From: DASQZK01 sp963771005
GTDB lineage: Bacteria; Bacteroidota; Bacteroidia; Bacteroidales; GCA-2748055
Assembly: GCA_963771005.1 (NCBI GenBank)
Contig: CAVYRO010000008.1
Span: 558,001-622,000, forward strand
Length of the DNA: 64,000 bases
Reading direction: 5' to 3'
Part shown: in pieces, positions 8,881-17,891 of the stretch
Numbering within the stretch: the first letter of the stretch is position 1
Layout of the letters: each line of letters opens with the position of its first letter
Program-made: the position numbers and the translations under genes
The notes under the pieces: generated by a model
The model's database searches: none
Told to the model about the DNA's origin: nothing
The model's input: only the letters and a program-made list of their open reading frames with translations

Positions 8881-9963
8881 TTAATTTTTCCCCGGCCCGT
8901 AATCCACTTCCTTAACCGCCTTCAATTGTTTTTCACGATCGCCCGTGGTAAGGTGAATATTATCGTAGTGCCGGAGTGCCGGCGGGTGCGGCTCCGTAAG
9001 CATCTTGTAGGTTTCGGGCCTCCGGGATTTCAAAAGGATCGCCTTGTAATTACCGGTCCCGTTGATCGTTTCCCACCACGGGCTGTTCTGCAGTCTTTCT
9101 TTTGAAAAATCGATCGCGGTCATGACAACAACATCCTTTTTGCCTGTAGCTTCCGCCAATACCTTCCCATCGAAATCAAGAATGCCGTTACCATCGGAAC
9201 CTAGGACACAGGGTGCAATATACACAGAATTATCCCTTGCCCGGGTAATCAGGGTATGAGCGGTGGAGAGGCTTTTGCGCGGTTCATTGTCACGGGCCAT
9301 TGTCGGATTAAAAATTATATCCGCACCTTTCAGTGCATAGATAGACGAGATTTCAGGAAATGTCATTTCCCAGCAGGTTGCGATGGCAATATTCCCGAAA
9401 TCCGTTTGGTACACTTCATAATCATCTCCCTCTGAAACAAGCCAGGTCTCCATTACCGGCAGGACCGTCTTTCTATGCTTGCCGATAATATTCCCTTCCC
9501 TGTCAAAAACCACGGCAGTGTTGAAGATCTTTCCACCGTCATCTTCATAGACTGGGGCGATGACATACATATGATACCTGGCGGCAATGGCGGCAACACG
9601 GTTCGTTAGCTCACCCGGTACAGGCACGGCCAGCGAACTGAAAAGGATTTTACCGGTTTCCGGATCCTTTGTATTGAGGTACAAGCCATACGAACCAATA
9701 TGCTGCATATCTTCCGGTCCGCAAACTATATCTGCCCCCTCCTCCCCAGCCTTTTCAAAAAGGGACAATAGCTTATCAAAATGAGCCGTCATCAGGGGTT
9801 TCACTTTACTCATATCAAAATCTCCCATGAATGGATCCTCTGTTGGCATAGCATCAGCCTGGATGATTGCTACCTTAGCTATGGCTTTTTCCTGGCTGTG
9901 CACAGGGACTCCCGTGGTGGCGGATAGCAGTACTGCAAGTATTTTCCATGTCCGGATTTTCAT
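8881..9963 (-). CDS. Secreted carbon-nitrogen hydrolase (nitrilase superfamily)
   Basis: Carbon-nitrogen hydrolase with the Glu-Lys-Cys triad visible: the Glu in ADIVCGPEDMQ, the Lys in IIGKHRKTVLPVMETW and the Cys in IAIATCWEMTFPEI. The family cleaves non-peptide amide or nitrile C-N bonds. ATG at 9963 (or the adjacent ATG at 9966) gives a clear signal peptide (KILAVLLSATTGVPVHSQ), so the enzyme is probably periplasmic, which is unusual because most nitrilase homologues are cytosolic. The longer frame starting at 10050 adds a lysine-rich stretch and is unlikely. It is followed by the sialate esterase gene after 116 bp. Substrate unknown; an amide on a peptide or amino sugar is possible. Confidence 0.8.
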   Translation of the reverse strand: MKIRTWKILAVLLSATTGVPVHSQEKAIAKVAIIQADAMPTEDPFMGDFDMSKVKPLMTAHFDKLLSLFEKAGEEGADIVCGPEDMQHIGSYGLYLNTKDPETGKILFSSLAVPVPGELTNRVAAIAARYHMYVIAPVYEDDGGKIFNTAVVFDREGNIIGKHRKTVLPVMETWLVSEGDDYEVYQTDFGNIAIATCWEMTFPEISSIYALKGADIIFNPTMARDNEPRKSLSTAHTLITRARDNSVYIAPCVLGSDGNGILDFDGKVLAEATGKKDVVVMTAIDFSKERLQNSPWWETINGTGNYKAILLKSRRPETYKMLTEPHPPALRHYDNIHLTTGDREKQLKAVKEVDYGPGKN

Positions 9964-10187
9964 CATAAATAATTTTTTCTTAAAAATAAGCTTTTGAAAG
10001 GTTTCAACCAATTTTTTTTCTTCCTTTTTCTTGAATTTACTAACTTGCAAGTCTATATTGATTAGTTAAATAAAGTAATGAAAGAAAATGAACATGGATT
10101 AAACGGATATGTACGGATTAGATTTTTATTAAAACCGAAAAAATTAATGATCCAAATAAAAAATGTTTCTCTCCAATTATATGAAAG

Positions 10188-11411
10188 ATGAAAAGTAAAA
10201 ATGACTTGTTTAATTCTTTACCATTCCTTGCAGCTGCCCTGGTTACACTCTCCTTTATGCAATACGGATGCCAGGGACATGCATCGCCGGGTCCGGATCC
10301 GGACAATACGGGCATACCGGGGACACCCCATATCGATTATGTGGAAATGTTGCCTGTACAACCCGAAGAGAATGATGAAAATGTGATCTGGTATGATGAT
10401 TTTGATACAGAGAAGTCCTATATGGGATATAAAGGGAAGATTGATCATTCCGCAAATTACGGTGTTTCGGGAGGTTCCGTAAATATGGGATTTGATAAGG
10501 GAGATGTGACCGGGCGGGGGAACCGGCAGGTAGCCTTCGGTGATTTTCCCGGTGGTTCCCCGGTGGTCAGTGAAGGTAAAAAGTTCGGGGAGGTTTACTG
10601 GCGGATCTATGTCAAACATGAACACGGATGGGAAGGCGCACCGGCCAAGATGTCGAGGGCGACGAGTATCGTTTCGGAAAACTGGAGGCAGGCGATGATC
10701 ATGCATGTCTGGAGTGGTTCCGGCAATTCCCTGACTCTCGATCCGGCCAGTGGGGTAATGGATATGACCGACAGTGTGATCACGACCAAATACAATGATT
10801 TTGATAATCTCAGGTGGCTGGGCAACCGCCCGGAAAGCCATTTCAGGATATCGGCCACGGACCAATCGGGATACTGGGTGCCTGTTGAAGCCCGCGCAAA
10901 ATTAAATACTCCCGGGGAGAGTGACGGACTCGCGCAACTTTGGATCAACGGGAAGCTGGAGGCAGAACGTAAAAATCTCAACTTCAGGGGTACTTTTACC
11001 GCGTATGGCATCAATGCAGTCTTCCTTGAATCGTACTGGAATAACGGAGCAGTGAAGACCGAAAACCGGTGGTTCGATAATTTTGTTGTTTCCACGCAAC
11101 CTATCGGACCGGTAAGTTGCCCGGAGAATCCAGCCGTTCATAAAACCCCCTGGTACAATTCCGGCATCCAGGAAAGGTGGGAACTCGAGATGGCTGCCGA
11201 TTCTGCCGGCAATGACATTGTCTACCATTCCGTTATTACGGGCGAGGATAATTCCACAACGGTAAACGTCGAAAACGGTGAATTCTCCGGATCGATGACC
11301 GGCCAGTCTTCACTTAAGAAAGGAATATATTTCTGCCGGGTAAGACAGAAGGGTGAAGGAAGTGAATGGTCGGATTGGAGCGAATGGCACCAGCCGGTGA
11401 GAATTTGGTGA
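10188..11411 (+). CDS. Lipoprotein with lectin-fold (polysaccharide-lyase-like) domain and C-terminal beta domain
   Basis: 407-residue lipoprotein (signal peptide to about residue 28, MQYGC lipobox) of unknown function. Residues about 65-300 read as a jelly-roll of the concanavalin-A/alginate-lyase-like type: a DDFDTEKSYMGY opening, YWRIYVKHEHGWEG, LAQLWINGKLEAERKNLNF and a closing NRWFDNFVVSTQPIGP. The layout is shared with the 293-residue protein at 42444-43325, so the two are distant paralogues. The last 100 residues look like an Fn3-type beta domain (GIYFCRVRQKGEGSEWSDWSEW). The stop codon TGA falls inside an ATTTGGTG repeat that continues downstream. No catalytic residues can be named; it could bind or cleave glycans. 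Confidence 0.7.
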   Translation: MKSKNDLFNSLPFLAAALVTLSFMQYGCQGHASPGPDPDNTGIPGTPHIDYVEMLPVQPEENDENVIWYDDFDTEKSYMGYKGKIDHSANYGVSGGSVNMGFDKGDVTGRGNRQVAFGDFPGGSPVVSEGKKFGEVYWRIYVKHEHGWEGAPAKMSRATSIVSENWRQAMIMHVWSGSGNSLTLDPASGVMDMTDSVITTKYNDFDNLRWLGNRPESHFRISATDQSGYWVPVEARAKLNTPGESDGLAQLWINGKLEAERKNLNFRGTFTAYGINAVFLESYWNNGAVKTENRWFDNFVVSTQPIGPVSCPENPAVHKTPWYNSGIQERWELEMAADSAGNDIVYHSVITGEDNSTTVNVENGEFSGSMTGQSSLKKGIYFCRVRQKGEGSEWSDWSEWHQPVRIW

Positions 11412-11480
11412 TTTGGTGATTTGGTGATTTGGTGAAGTGGAAGAGGTTGTTTGAAATGGTTTGAAATGGTTTGAAGGTGG
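11403..11480. repeat. ATTTGGTG octamer tract followed by TTTGAAATGG decamers
   Basis: Four perfect ATTTGGTG units (11403-11434), which include the TGA stop of the lipoprotein gene at 11409-11411, are followed by TTTGAAATGG units around 11449-11480. The same two unit types recur between 17394 and 17891, in the same orientation relative to the preceding plus-strand gene. Confidence 0.85.
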
Positions 11481-11616
11481 TTTGAACTCCATTCAACAAA
11501 TCACCAAATTCTTCAGGGAGTTTAACCACAGATTGACACAGATTAAGAAAGATGGTTTCAGGTAGTTTCAAGTCACTTCACCAAATCAACAAATCACCAA
11601 ATTCAGAGCAGATCTT

Positions 11617-11876
11617 CCTTTCGCCTTTCTCCTTTCTCCTTTCACCTTTCACCTTTTGTCTTCCACCCCTTTCGCCTTTCTCCTTTCACCTTTCACCTTT
11701 TGTCTTCCCCCCCTTTCGCCTTTCTCCTTTCACCTTTCACCTTTTGTCTTCCCCCCCTTTCGCCTTTCACCTTTCACCTTTCACCTTTTGTCTTCCCCCC
11801 CTTTCGCCTTTCACCTTTCACCTTTCACCTTTTGTCTTCCCCCCCTTTCGCCTTTCTCCTTTCACCTTTCACCTTG
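11617..11876. repeat. 44-bp polypyrimidine tandem array
   Basis: The marker TTTTGTCTTCC starts at 11654, 11698, 11742, 11786 and 11830, a period of exactly 44 bp. Each unit is built from CCTTTCNC heptamers followed by TTTTGTCTTCCCCCC. The purine-rich strand is the sense strand of the EamA gene, whose stop lies 5-10 bp beyond the array. Long frames through it encode only FHLSPF-type low-complexity peptide and are not genes. Confidence 0.9.
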
Positions 11877-11882
11877 TTTCCC

Positions 11883-12749
11883 CTATTCCGCCATAAGGTA
11901 CACCGCCACCATCGCGACCACCATCCCGGCGATGATGACCGGGTTGGGGATGACCATATAGATTATCAGGGAAAGGATCACGGTTATGATCGGGGCAACG
12001 GCATTCGTGAGGGGTGCCACGATGATAACTTTTCCGAACCGGATGGCATAGACAAGCATGAGGGCACCGATGGCATTCAGCACCTGTATCATAGCAGCCA
12101 GGTAAGGTCCCTTGAATCCCCAGTTGATATCGACGCTGAAGTCGGTCATGAACCAGGCTACCGGGGCAAGCAACAGTCCGCTGATCATCATATAAAAGAA
12201 GACGCTCTCCGCTCGCATGGTGTCGTTACCCTTCTTCATAAAAAAGGCCTGGATACCCCAGGCAAGAAATACCAGGAGTGCCAGGATAAACCACAGGTAA
12301 CCATGATGGATGATCTTGCTGTCGGGTTTTTGAAAAGACATCAGTGCGATGGCAACGAGCGCCGTAATTATGCCGGCCCAGTGCCTCCGGGTGGTAGTCT
12401 CCTTCAGGAAAAGTACTGAAAGAATAACGGTAACAGCCGGCGAAAGGGAGATGATCGGGAACACAAGGTATGCCGGCCCTTCTTTCAGGGCATTGAAAAG
12501 AACGAGCTGTCCGCCAGCGCCCAGGAGGCCTACGATCATTCCGTAAAGAATGGCGCGGGGGGTGACGTCAAGCTTCCACTTTATGATCATCAGTGCAACA
12601 ATTGCACAGGGGATCATCGTCAACGACCAAACAATATATCCCAGGGTGGCGGGAAAACCGTTTTTTTCCGGAATTTCGATCAAAGCACCCCAAACTCCCC
12701 AGAACAAGGTTGTAACGAGAGCATACAATAACCACGGTCTCTTCTTCAT
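11883..12749 (-). CDS. DMT-superfamily (EamA) transporter
   Basis: 288-residue integral inner-membrane protein with about ten hydrophobic segments in two EamA repeats (about 5-140 and 150-285), the usual length and form of drug/metabolite transporters. Features include LYALVTTLFWGVWGALIEIPEK at the start and LLGAGGQLVLFNALKEGPAYLVFPI in the first half. The substrate is unknown; members export or import small metabolites, including amino acids and sugars. It is convergent with the lipoprotein gene at 10188, with only repeats between, and precedes the divergently regulated DeoR region. The ATG at 12749 begins directly with the first membrane segment. Confidence 0.85.
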   Translation of the reverse strand: MKKRPWLLYALVTTLFWGVWGALIEIPEKNGFPATLGYIVWSLTMIPCAIVALMIIKWKLDVTPRAILYGMIVGLLGAGGQLVLFNALKEGPAYLVFPIISLSPAVTVILSVLFLKETTTRRHWAGIITALVAIALMSFQKPDSKIIHHGYLWFILALLVFLAWGIQAFFMKKGNDTMRAESVFFYMMISGLLLAPVAWFMTDFSVDINWGFKGPYLAAMIQVLNAIGALMLVYAIRFGKVIIVAPLTNAVAPIITVILSLIIYMVIPNPVIIAGMVVAMVAVYLMAE

Positions 12750-12973
12750 AGAAATATCTTTTGCAATATCCCGGGGAATATCTGTGAATCAGTACTCACT
12801 ACTCCGGAGAAAATCCAAATAACAAAATACCAAAGACATGACATTCTCAAATCAGAAATAGTCAATGTTTAAACGGAATGGATATGAGAGTATTGAAAAT
12901 TGGAATTTGTTTGATATTTGGGTTTTTGGATTTATTTTTTAAATACTGTAGTTTACAAAAAGCGCCGGCGAAT

Positions 12974-13759
12974 TTATGCAATAATTACCTCAATCCCGCT
13001 TTTTTCAAGCCGGGTCCTGTCTTCGTCAGTTATCCCGGAATCGGTGATCACGACATCGATCTTGGAAACCGGAGCGATGAATGCGAACCGTCTTCTCAGG
13101 AATTTCCTCGAATCGGCAACCACGATAATCTTCTTTGCAATCGAGATCATGATCTGGTTGAGGTGGGCTTCTTCCGAATTCGGAGTAGACAGGCCATGAC
13201 TGGTATCGAAACCATCTACACCGAGAAACAGCTTGTCGCAGTAAAATTTCTCAAAACTCTGATCGGCAAGCGACCCGACAAGAGACAGGGACTTTTTCCG
13301 GAGGGAACCTCCCGGCATGAAAATATTAAACCCTTCATAATCGGACAGGATGCTTGCAATGTTCAGTGCGTTGGTCACTATCGTAAGATTCTTAAATTGT
13401 TCCAGGTTTTTTGCAATCTCCGTAGTGGTGGTTCCCGAATCCAGGACGATGGTATCCCCATCCTCAATAAATTTCAATGCTACTTTTGCAATCCGCTGTT
13501 TCTCTTTCAGAAACTCTTTCTCTTTATCCGAAAAGGAAGGGTCTATACCCATCCGGTAAAATTTTACCTTTATGGCGCCTCCCCTTGCACGGATCAACAT
13601 ATTTTGTTTTTCAAGATGAGAAAGGTCATTGCGAATGGTCACCTCACTTATGCTAAACATCCTGCTTAGATCACTTACGGTTACCTGACCCTTGCTTTCG
13701 AGTTCTTCCAGGATCGAAGCTCTTCTGGAAACGGTTGATTTACTGAATGATTTATCCAT
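12974..13759 (-). CDS. DeoR-family transcriptional regulator (AgaR-like)
   Basis: 261-residue DeoR regulator. The N-terminal winged helix-turn-helix (about 10-62: SRRASILEELESKGQVTVSDLSRMFSISEVTIRNDLSHLEK) is followed by a DeoR sensor domain with DGDTIVLDSGTTTTEIAKNL, which binds a phosphorylated sugar, and IFMPGGSLRKKSLSLVG. Homologues such as AgaR and GatR control galactosamine/galactitol catabolism by sensing pathway phosphates, so regulation of the aga operon, nagA/nagB or both is a reasonable guess. It is the only DNA-binding regulator seen in the window; there is no hybrid two-component regulator or ECF sigma/anti-sigma pair by the susCD genes. Divergent from the oxidoreductase at 14124. 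Confidence 0.88.
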   Translation of the reverse strand: MDKSFSKSTVSRRASILEELESKGQVTVSDLSRMFSISEVTIRNDLSHLEKQNMLIRARGGAIKVKFYRMGIDPSFSDKEKEFLKEKQRIAKVALKFIEDGDTIVLDSGTTTTEIAKNLEQFKNLTIVTNALNIASILSDYEGFNIFMPGGSLRKKSLSLVGSLADQSFEKFYCDKLFLGVDGFDTSHGLSTPNSEEAHLNQIMISIAKKIIVVADSRKFLRRRFAFIAPVSKIDVVITDSGITDEDRTRLEKSGIEVIIA

Positions 13760-13904
13760 CGGGTTGGCTAAATTAGTAGTGAGAGGTTAATGGGAATTGA
13801 TTCTTTTGTTCATTATTCAACAAAATAAAAGAAAATTAATCATTTTTAATAAAAATAATTGAATTTTTTAAGAAAAACTCAATTTGTGAAACATATTAAA
13901 CTTG

Positions 13905-13915
13905 CAAAACCTTAT
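13905..13915 (-). promoter_or_regulatory. ATAAGGTTTTG motif in divergent promoter region
   Basis: An 11-mer ATAAGGTTTTG on the minus strand, in the 364-bp AT-rich space between the DeoR gene and the oxidoreductase gene. The identical 11-mer lies in the promoters at 33721 and 36446, and near copies (GTAAGGTTTT) at 33130 and 63621. Possibly an operator or upstream promoter element. Confidence 0.4.
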
Positions 13916-14123
13916 TAAATTACAATTTTTTCATTTTAATCTTAATATAAAGAAAAATTATTCTTTAACTTACGGTTGCAAATCCATGGGAGATACTGGT
14001 TTGATCCCACTCTTCGGGAAAAAGTCCAAGTCATTTACCTACAGTTATTTGCAATTGGGTTTTTATGAACATCCCGATATTATTTTCACGCAAAAAAGTA
14101 ATTATTCACATATCTCCATTACA

Positions 14124-15101
14124 ATGGCTTCGAGAAGATCTTTCATTAAAAAAATCGGCCTTTCGGCTGTCGTCCTTTCGTCAGACACTGTTTTTGCCAA
14201 TCCATCGTCCACGGGTTTCCCGGAAGATGAAAAAAAGCTCCGGATCGGTGTGATAGGGGCTGAGAATTCCCATACGATAGCATTGGGGAAACTATTCAAT
14301 ACGGATAAGAAATTCCCTGGCGCGCAAATCCTGTATGTATGGGGCGAAACTCCGGAATTTGCAAAGATTGCAAAGGAGAAGGGCAACATCCCTTCCATCG
14401 TTTCCGATCCGCTTGAAATGATGGGAAAGATTGACGCCCTGATTGTTGACCACCGGCACCCCAAATATCATCTGGCTGCCGCCAGGCCCTTTGTCGAAGC
14501 CGGTATCCCTACCTTTATCGATAAGCCTTTCTGTTACAGGGTGGATGAAGGAAGGGCTTTTCTAGAAATGGCTGAGAGGATCGGGACGCCTGTCACATCT
14601 TACAGTTCCATTGCCCAGAGTGATGAAACATTCGATATCATGAAACAAATCCCTGAAATGGGAACGATTCACCAGTTGGTGCGATACGGTCCGGCAGACC
14701 TGGAATCAAAATACGGCGGGATCTTCTTTTACGGGGTGCATCTTGTTCAGCCGCTTCTGTATATGTTCGGTGATGACATCGAAAAGGTACGTATTACCAG
14801 GAATGCAAAAAAAGCCACAGCAAGCCTTGCATACAGAAACGGCATGCTGGCAACCCTCGTTCTCAAAAGCAAGAGCTACGGATGGGAAACCTACGTGGAA
14901 ACTGACGGGGGGATCACGGAACTGAAATCCCGTGTCGAAGAAAGGGATCCGCCAAAAAACTATGTGGATATGGTCCATATGTTCAGGACCGGCGATGAAC
15001 CCCGTTCGCATAAAAGCATCCTCAATTGCGTGTCAGTGCTCGAAGCCCTCGAAAGATCAGCAAAAAATGAAAGCTGGGAATATGTCGAAATTATAGAGTA
15101 A
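14124..15101 (+). CDS. Gfo/Idh/MocA-family oxidoreductase with twin-arginine-type signal
   Basis: 325-residue member of the NAD(P)-dependent Gfo/Idh/MocA family. The ATG at 14124 is chosen because it opens a Tat-like signal (MASRRSFIKKIGLSAVVLSS) right before the mature domain; the frame is open further upstream to 13902 but that part is AT-rich and not protein-like. The Rossmann start reads KLRIGVIGAENSHTIALG, so the usual GxGxxG third glycine is replaced; FIDKPFCY corresponds to the family EKP motif. Substrate unknown. It heads a plus-strand group with the alpha-oxoamine synthase and the dipeptide epimerase. A non-redox role (as in GH109) is possible. Confidence 0.75.
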   Translation: MASRRSFIKKIGLSAVVLSSDTVFANPSSTGFPEDEKKLRIGVIGAENSHTIALGKLFNTDKKFPGAQILYVWGETPEFAKIAKEKGNIPSIVSDPLEMMGKIDALIVDHRHPKYHLAAARPFVEAGIPTFIDKPFCYRVDEGRAFLEMAERIGTPVTSYSSIAQSDETFDIMKQIPEMGTIHQLVRYGPADLESKYGGIFFYGVHLVQPLLYMFGDDIEKVRITRNAKKATASLAYRNGMLATLVLKSKSYGWETYVETDGGITELKSRVEERDPPKNYVDMVHMFRTGDEPRSHKSILNCVSVLEALERSAKNESWEYVEIIE

Positions 15102-15223
15102 AAGTGCCGGAATGGTTTAGCCCGTCTTTATTTTGACTGGCTGATTTAACAGGAGCTGTCCAACCTGTTGACAGAATCCAAATATAAACTGAAAATTGAA
15201 TAGAAGATTTATCCAGGCATATT

Positions 15224-16327
15224 ATGATCATCATTGAGAGCGGTCCCGGGCGGTATACAGAGATCGGCGGGCGAATCTATTCCTATTTTGCCGGGAACAA
15301 CTACCTTGGACTTGCCGGCCGTACGGAAATTAAAAATGAGGCCATCGCCGCGATCGAAAAGTACGGGATGAATTTCGCAGCCTCAAGACGGACAACGGGT
15401 ACAGCAAGGCTGCACCTGGATCTGGAGAGGGCGCTGTCGGATTTTAAGGGTAAAGAGGCAGCGGTTGTGTTTTCATCAGGTTACCTTGGAGATAAGATCC
15501 TTCTCGATAGCCTGAAACAAAACTATACGCTGATACTTGCAGATGAGAGTTCGCATCCCAGCATTGAAGACGGGATCCCCTCCGGTGTTCCCCTTCTTCA
15601 TTACAGGCACTGTAATAGCGGACATCTTGAAACGCTCTTGCAAAAAAACAGTCACGAACGGCCCCTGGTTATTACCGACGGTGTTTTCGCCCTGACCGGG
15701 GAGATCGCCCCTCTTGGGGAAATCCACAGCCTGGCTGAAAAATACGGGGCTACAGTCATTGTGGACGATGCGCATGGAACAGGCATTTTGGGAACGAACG
15801 GCAGGGGAACACCCGAATATTTCGGGCTTGACTCTTCCAGCCGGATCTTCCAGGCCGAGACCATGAGTAAAGCACTTGGAAATTACGGCGGATTTATTGC
15901 CTCATCGCATGAATTAATTCAGGAGATCACTTCTTCCTCAAGAATCTATTCGGGATCGACAGCCCTGCCCCCGGCGATAGTTGCCGGTGCAATTGCAGCG
16001 ATCAGGATCCTCATGCATGAACCGGGACTGAGAACTTCCCTGTTCAATAATGCAAAAAGTATCCGGGAAGGCATTGCCGGACTGGGTTATGATACAACTC
16101 CCGGCCCGGCGCCTGTCATTCCTTTGCTCTTCAAAACGGCCGCCATGGCAAGAGACCTCTCCGGCTTTCTTTATGAGCAGGGGATCGTGGCCCCCTTTGT
16201 CGATTACCCGGTTAAGACCGGCAGGTACATTGTACGGATCACAGTTTCCGCCGTACACAGCCCTGATCAGATCGAAAATCTTATACTTGCACTATCAAAA
16301 TGGAGGGAAACGCATGAATCCAACTAA
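15224..16327 (+). CDS. Alpha-oxoamine synthase family PLP enzyme (KBL/BioF-like)
   Basis: 367-residue fold-type-I PLP enzyme of the alpha-oxoamine synthase family, whose members condense an amino acid with an acyl-CoA (BioF, glycine C-acetyltransferase, ALA synthase). The cofactor Asp-Ala-His is in VIVDDAHGTGILG and the Schiff-base Lys in ETMSKALGNYGG; YFAGNNYLGLA is the family N-terminal block. The ASRRTTGTARLHLDLE segment differs from standard BioF and KBL. Its 3' end overlaps the dipeptide epimerase start by 14 bp, which indicates translational coupling, so it may act on an amino acid produced from peptides. A specific reaction cannot be assigned; glycine C-acetyltransferase activity in threonine breakdown is one possibility. 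Confidence 0.78.
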   Translation: MIIIESGPGRYTEIGGRIYSYFAGNNYLGLAGRTEIKNEAIAAIEKYGMNFAASRRTTGTARLHLDLERALSDFKGKEAAVVFSSGYLGDKILLDSLKQNYTLILADESSHPSIEDGIPSGVPLLHYRHCNSGHLETLLQKNSHERPLVITDGVFALTGEIAPLGEIHSLAEKYGATVIVDDAHGTGILGTNGRGTPEYFGLDSSSRIFQAETMSKALGNYGGFIASSHELIQEITSSSRIYSGSTALPPAIVAGAIAAIRILMHEPGLRTSLFNNAKSIREGIAGLGYDTTPGPAPVIPLLFKTAAMARDLSGFLYEQGIVAPFVDYPVKTGRYIVRITVSAVHSPDQIENLILALSKWRETHESN

Positions 16328-17393
16328 AATTACCCGTGTGACCATTGAGAAGATCAATATCCCCCTGGATGAACCCTTCACGATTGCCATAGGGACAAAG
16401 TATAACATTGAAAATGTCATCATTGCACTGGAACTTGAGAACGGCATCACCGGATATGGGGAAGCTGCCCCTCTTGAACCTGTAAACGGCGAAAATCAGG
16501 CTACAGCCCTGGCCACGCTGGAAAGTTGCCGGGATTACCTCCATGGGAAGGATGTATCCGACTATATTAAGATATCGAGGCATCTGAAAAGTGTTTTTCA
16601 CGCACAGGTTACCGCCCGCTGCGCCATTGAAATGGCTCTGCTGGATGCCCTGACCCGGTCGCTCGGGATCCCGCTATACAAATTCTTCGGCGGGGTTGAA
16701 AACAGGCTTGAAACAGACTACACCGTGGATATTGTCACCCCTGATATTGCAAGGAAAAATGCATCAAAACTGGCCGCCAAAGGATACCGAGTCCTGAAAA
16801 CCAAGGTTGGTAAATCAGTCACGGAAGATATCGACCGCATACTGGCAATCATAGACGGCGCCCCGGGCTGCGGGATAACACTGGATGCCAACCAGGGGTT
16901 TTCCCCTCCCGAAGCTGTACACTTCCTCGAAGAACTGGAGAAAAACAGGATAAGGCCGGTTATGTTTGAACAACCCGTAATAAAGTATGATCTCGCCGGG
17001 ATGAAATTTGTGAGGGATCATACATCCGTTCCTATCGGTGCCGACGAATCGGTTTTCACCAGCGGTGATGCCATCAATATAGTAAGAGCGGGCTGTGCCG
17101 ACGTGATCAATATCAAGCTCATGAAATCGGGCATCGTTGAAGCCATGGACATTGCCGCCATCGCCCGGAGTGCCAATATTCAGCTTATGGTGGGCTGTAT
17201 GATCGAGACAAAACTTGCCCTGGGATGCGCCGTTCATTTTGCGGCCGGTACAGGCGGTTTCAGGTTCATCGATCTCGATCCCCATCTGAATCCCGATCAG
17301 GATCCATTCACCGGCGGACCCGCGTTCAACGACCCGTTTTACCAGCTTGAGGAAGGAGTTTACGGGATCGGGTGTGGGTTGAGGGAGAGATGA
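16314..17393 (+). CDS. Dipeptide epimerase, enolase superfamily
   Basis: 359-residue member of the mandelate racemase/muconate lactonising group of the enolase superfamily. Expected residues are present: KTKVG (base Lys), DANQGF, FEQP and GADESV (metal ligands), NIKLMKSG (second Lys), and the C-terminal DLD that binds the dipeptide amino group in Ala-Glu and related dipeptide epimerases. The start at 16314 follows a good ribosome site (GGAGGGAAACGC) and overlaps the previous gene by 14 bp; the long upstream in-frame extension is shadow of that gene. It converts L,L- and L,D-dipeptides, which suggests use of peptides or murein/glycopeptide fragments. A second epimerase is at 39396. Confidence 0.85.
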   Translation: MNPTKITRVTIEKINIPLDEPFTIAIGTKYNIENVIIALELENGITGYGEAAPLEPVNGENQATALATLESCRDYLHGKDVSDYIKISRHLKSVFHAQVTARCAIEMALLDALTRSLGIPLYKFFGGVENRLETDYTVDIVTPDIARKNASKLAAKGYRVLKTKVGKSVTEDIDRILAIIDGAPGCGITLDANQGFSPPEAVHFLEELEKNRIRPVMFEQPVIKYDLAGMKFVRDHTSVPIGADESVFTSGDAINIVRAGCADVINIKLMKSGIVEAMDIAAIARSANIQLMVGCMIETKLALGCAVHFAAGTGGFRFIDLDPHLNPDQDPFTGGPAFNDPFYQLEEGVYGIGCGLRER

Positions 17394-17891
17394 GGGATGG
17401 TTCAGAAAGAATTTGGTGATTTGGTGATTTGATGATTTGGTGAAGAGGAAGAGGAAGAGGAACACGGATCCAGAAGAATTTGTTGATTTGGTGATTTGTT
17501 GATTTGTTGATTGGAGTTGAAACCAAACAATTGAAACCTCTGTGATAATCTGTGTAATCTGTGGTTAAACTCCCGGAAGAATTTGGTGATTTGTTGAGTT
17601 GTTGATTTGTTGAATGGAGTTCAAACAATATCAAACCATTTCAAACCATCTCAAACCATTTCAAACCATTTCTAATCTTTCTGTGATAATCTGTGAAATC
17701 TGTGGTGAAACTCCCCGAAGAATTTGGTGGTTTGGTGATCTGGTGATTTGGTGAAGTGGAAGAGACCTCAAACCATTTCAAACCATTTCAAACCATTTCA
17801 AACCATTTCAAACCATTTCAAACCATCTCAAACAATCTTAAACAATCTTAAACAATCTCAAACAATCTCAAACAATCTTAAACCATTCCCA
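17394..17891. repeat. Repeat-filled convergent intergenic region
   Basis: The 498 bp between two convergent genes consist almost wholly of short repeats: ATTTGGTG-type octamers (17411-17440, 17475-17515, 17580-17615, 17722-17755), TCTGTGATAATCTGTG blocks (17538-17570, 17680-17705) and (AAACCATTTC)n decamers at 17625-17675 and 17766-17885, decaying to AAACAATCTT. No coding frame is credible. Confidence 0.9.

Noticed and set aside
10218..10865. 215-codon minus-strand open frame
   Set aside because: Antisense shadow of the lipoprotein gene at 10188, with no recognisable domain.
11552..12419. Overlapping plus-strand frames rich in FHLSPF and PPF
   Set aside because: They are translations of the 44-bp polypyrimidine array and run into the reverse strand of the EamA gene; no protein-like composition.
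12750..12973. Riboswitch or small RNA upstream of the EamA gene
   Set aside because: No structured or conserved block could be recognised in this AT-rich stretch.
12878..13669. 263-codon plus-strand open frame
   Set aside because: It lies antisense to the DeoR regulator, whose winged-helix and sensor motifs are unambiguous.
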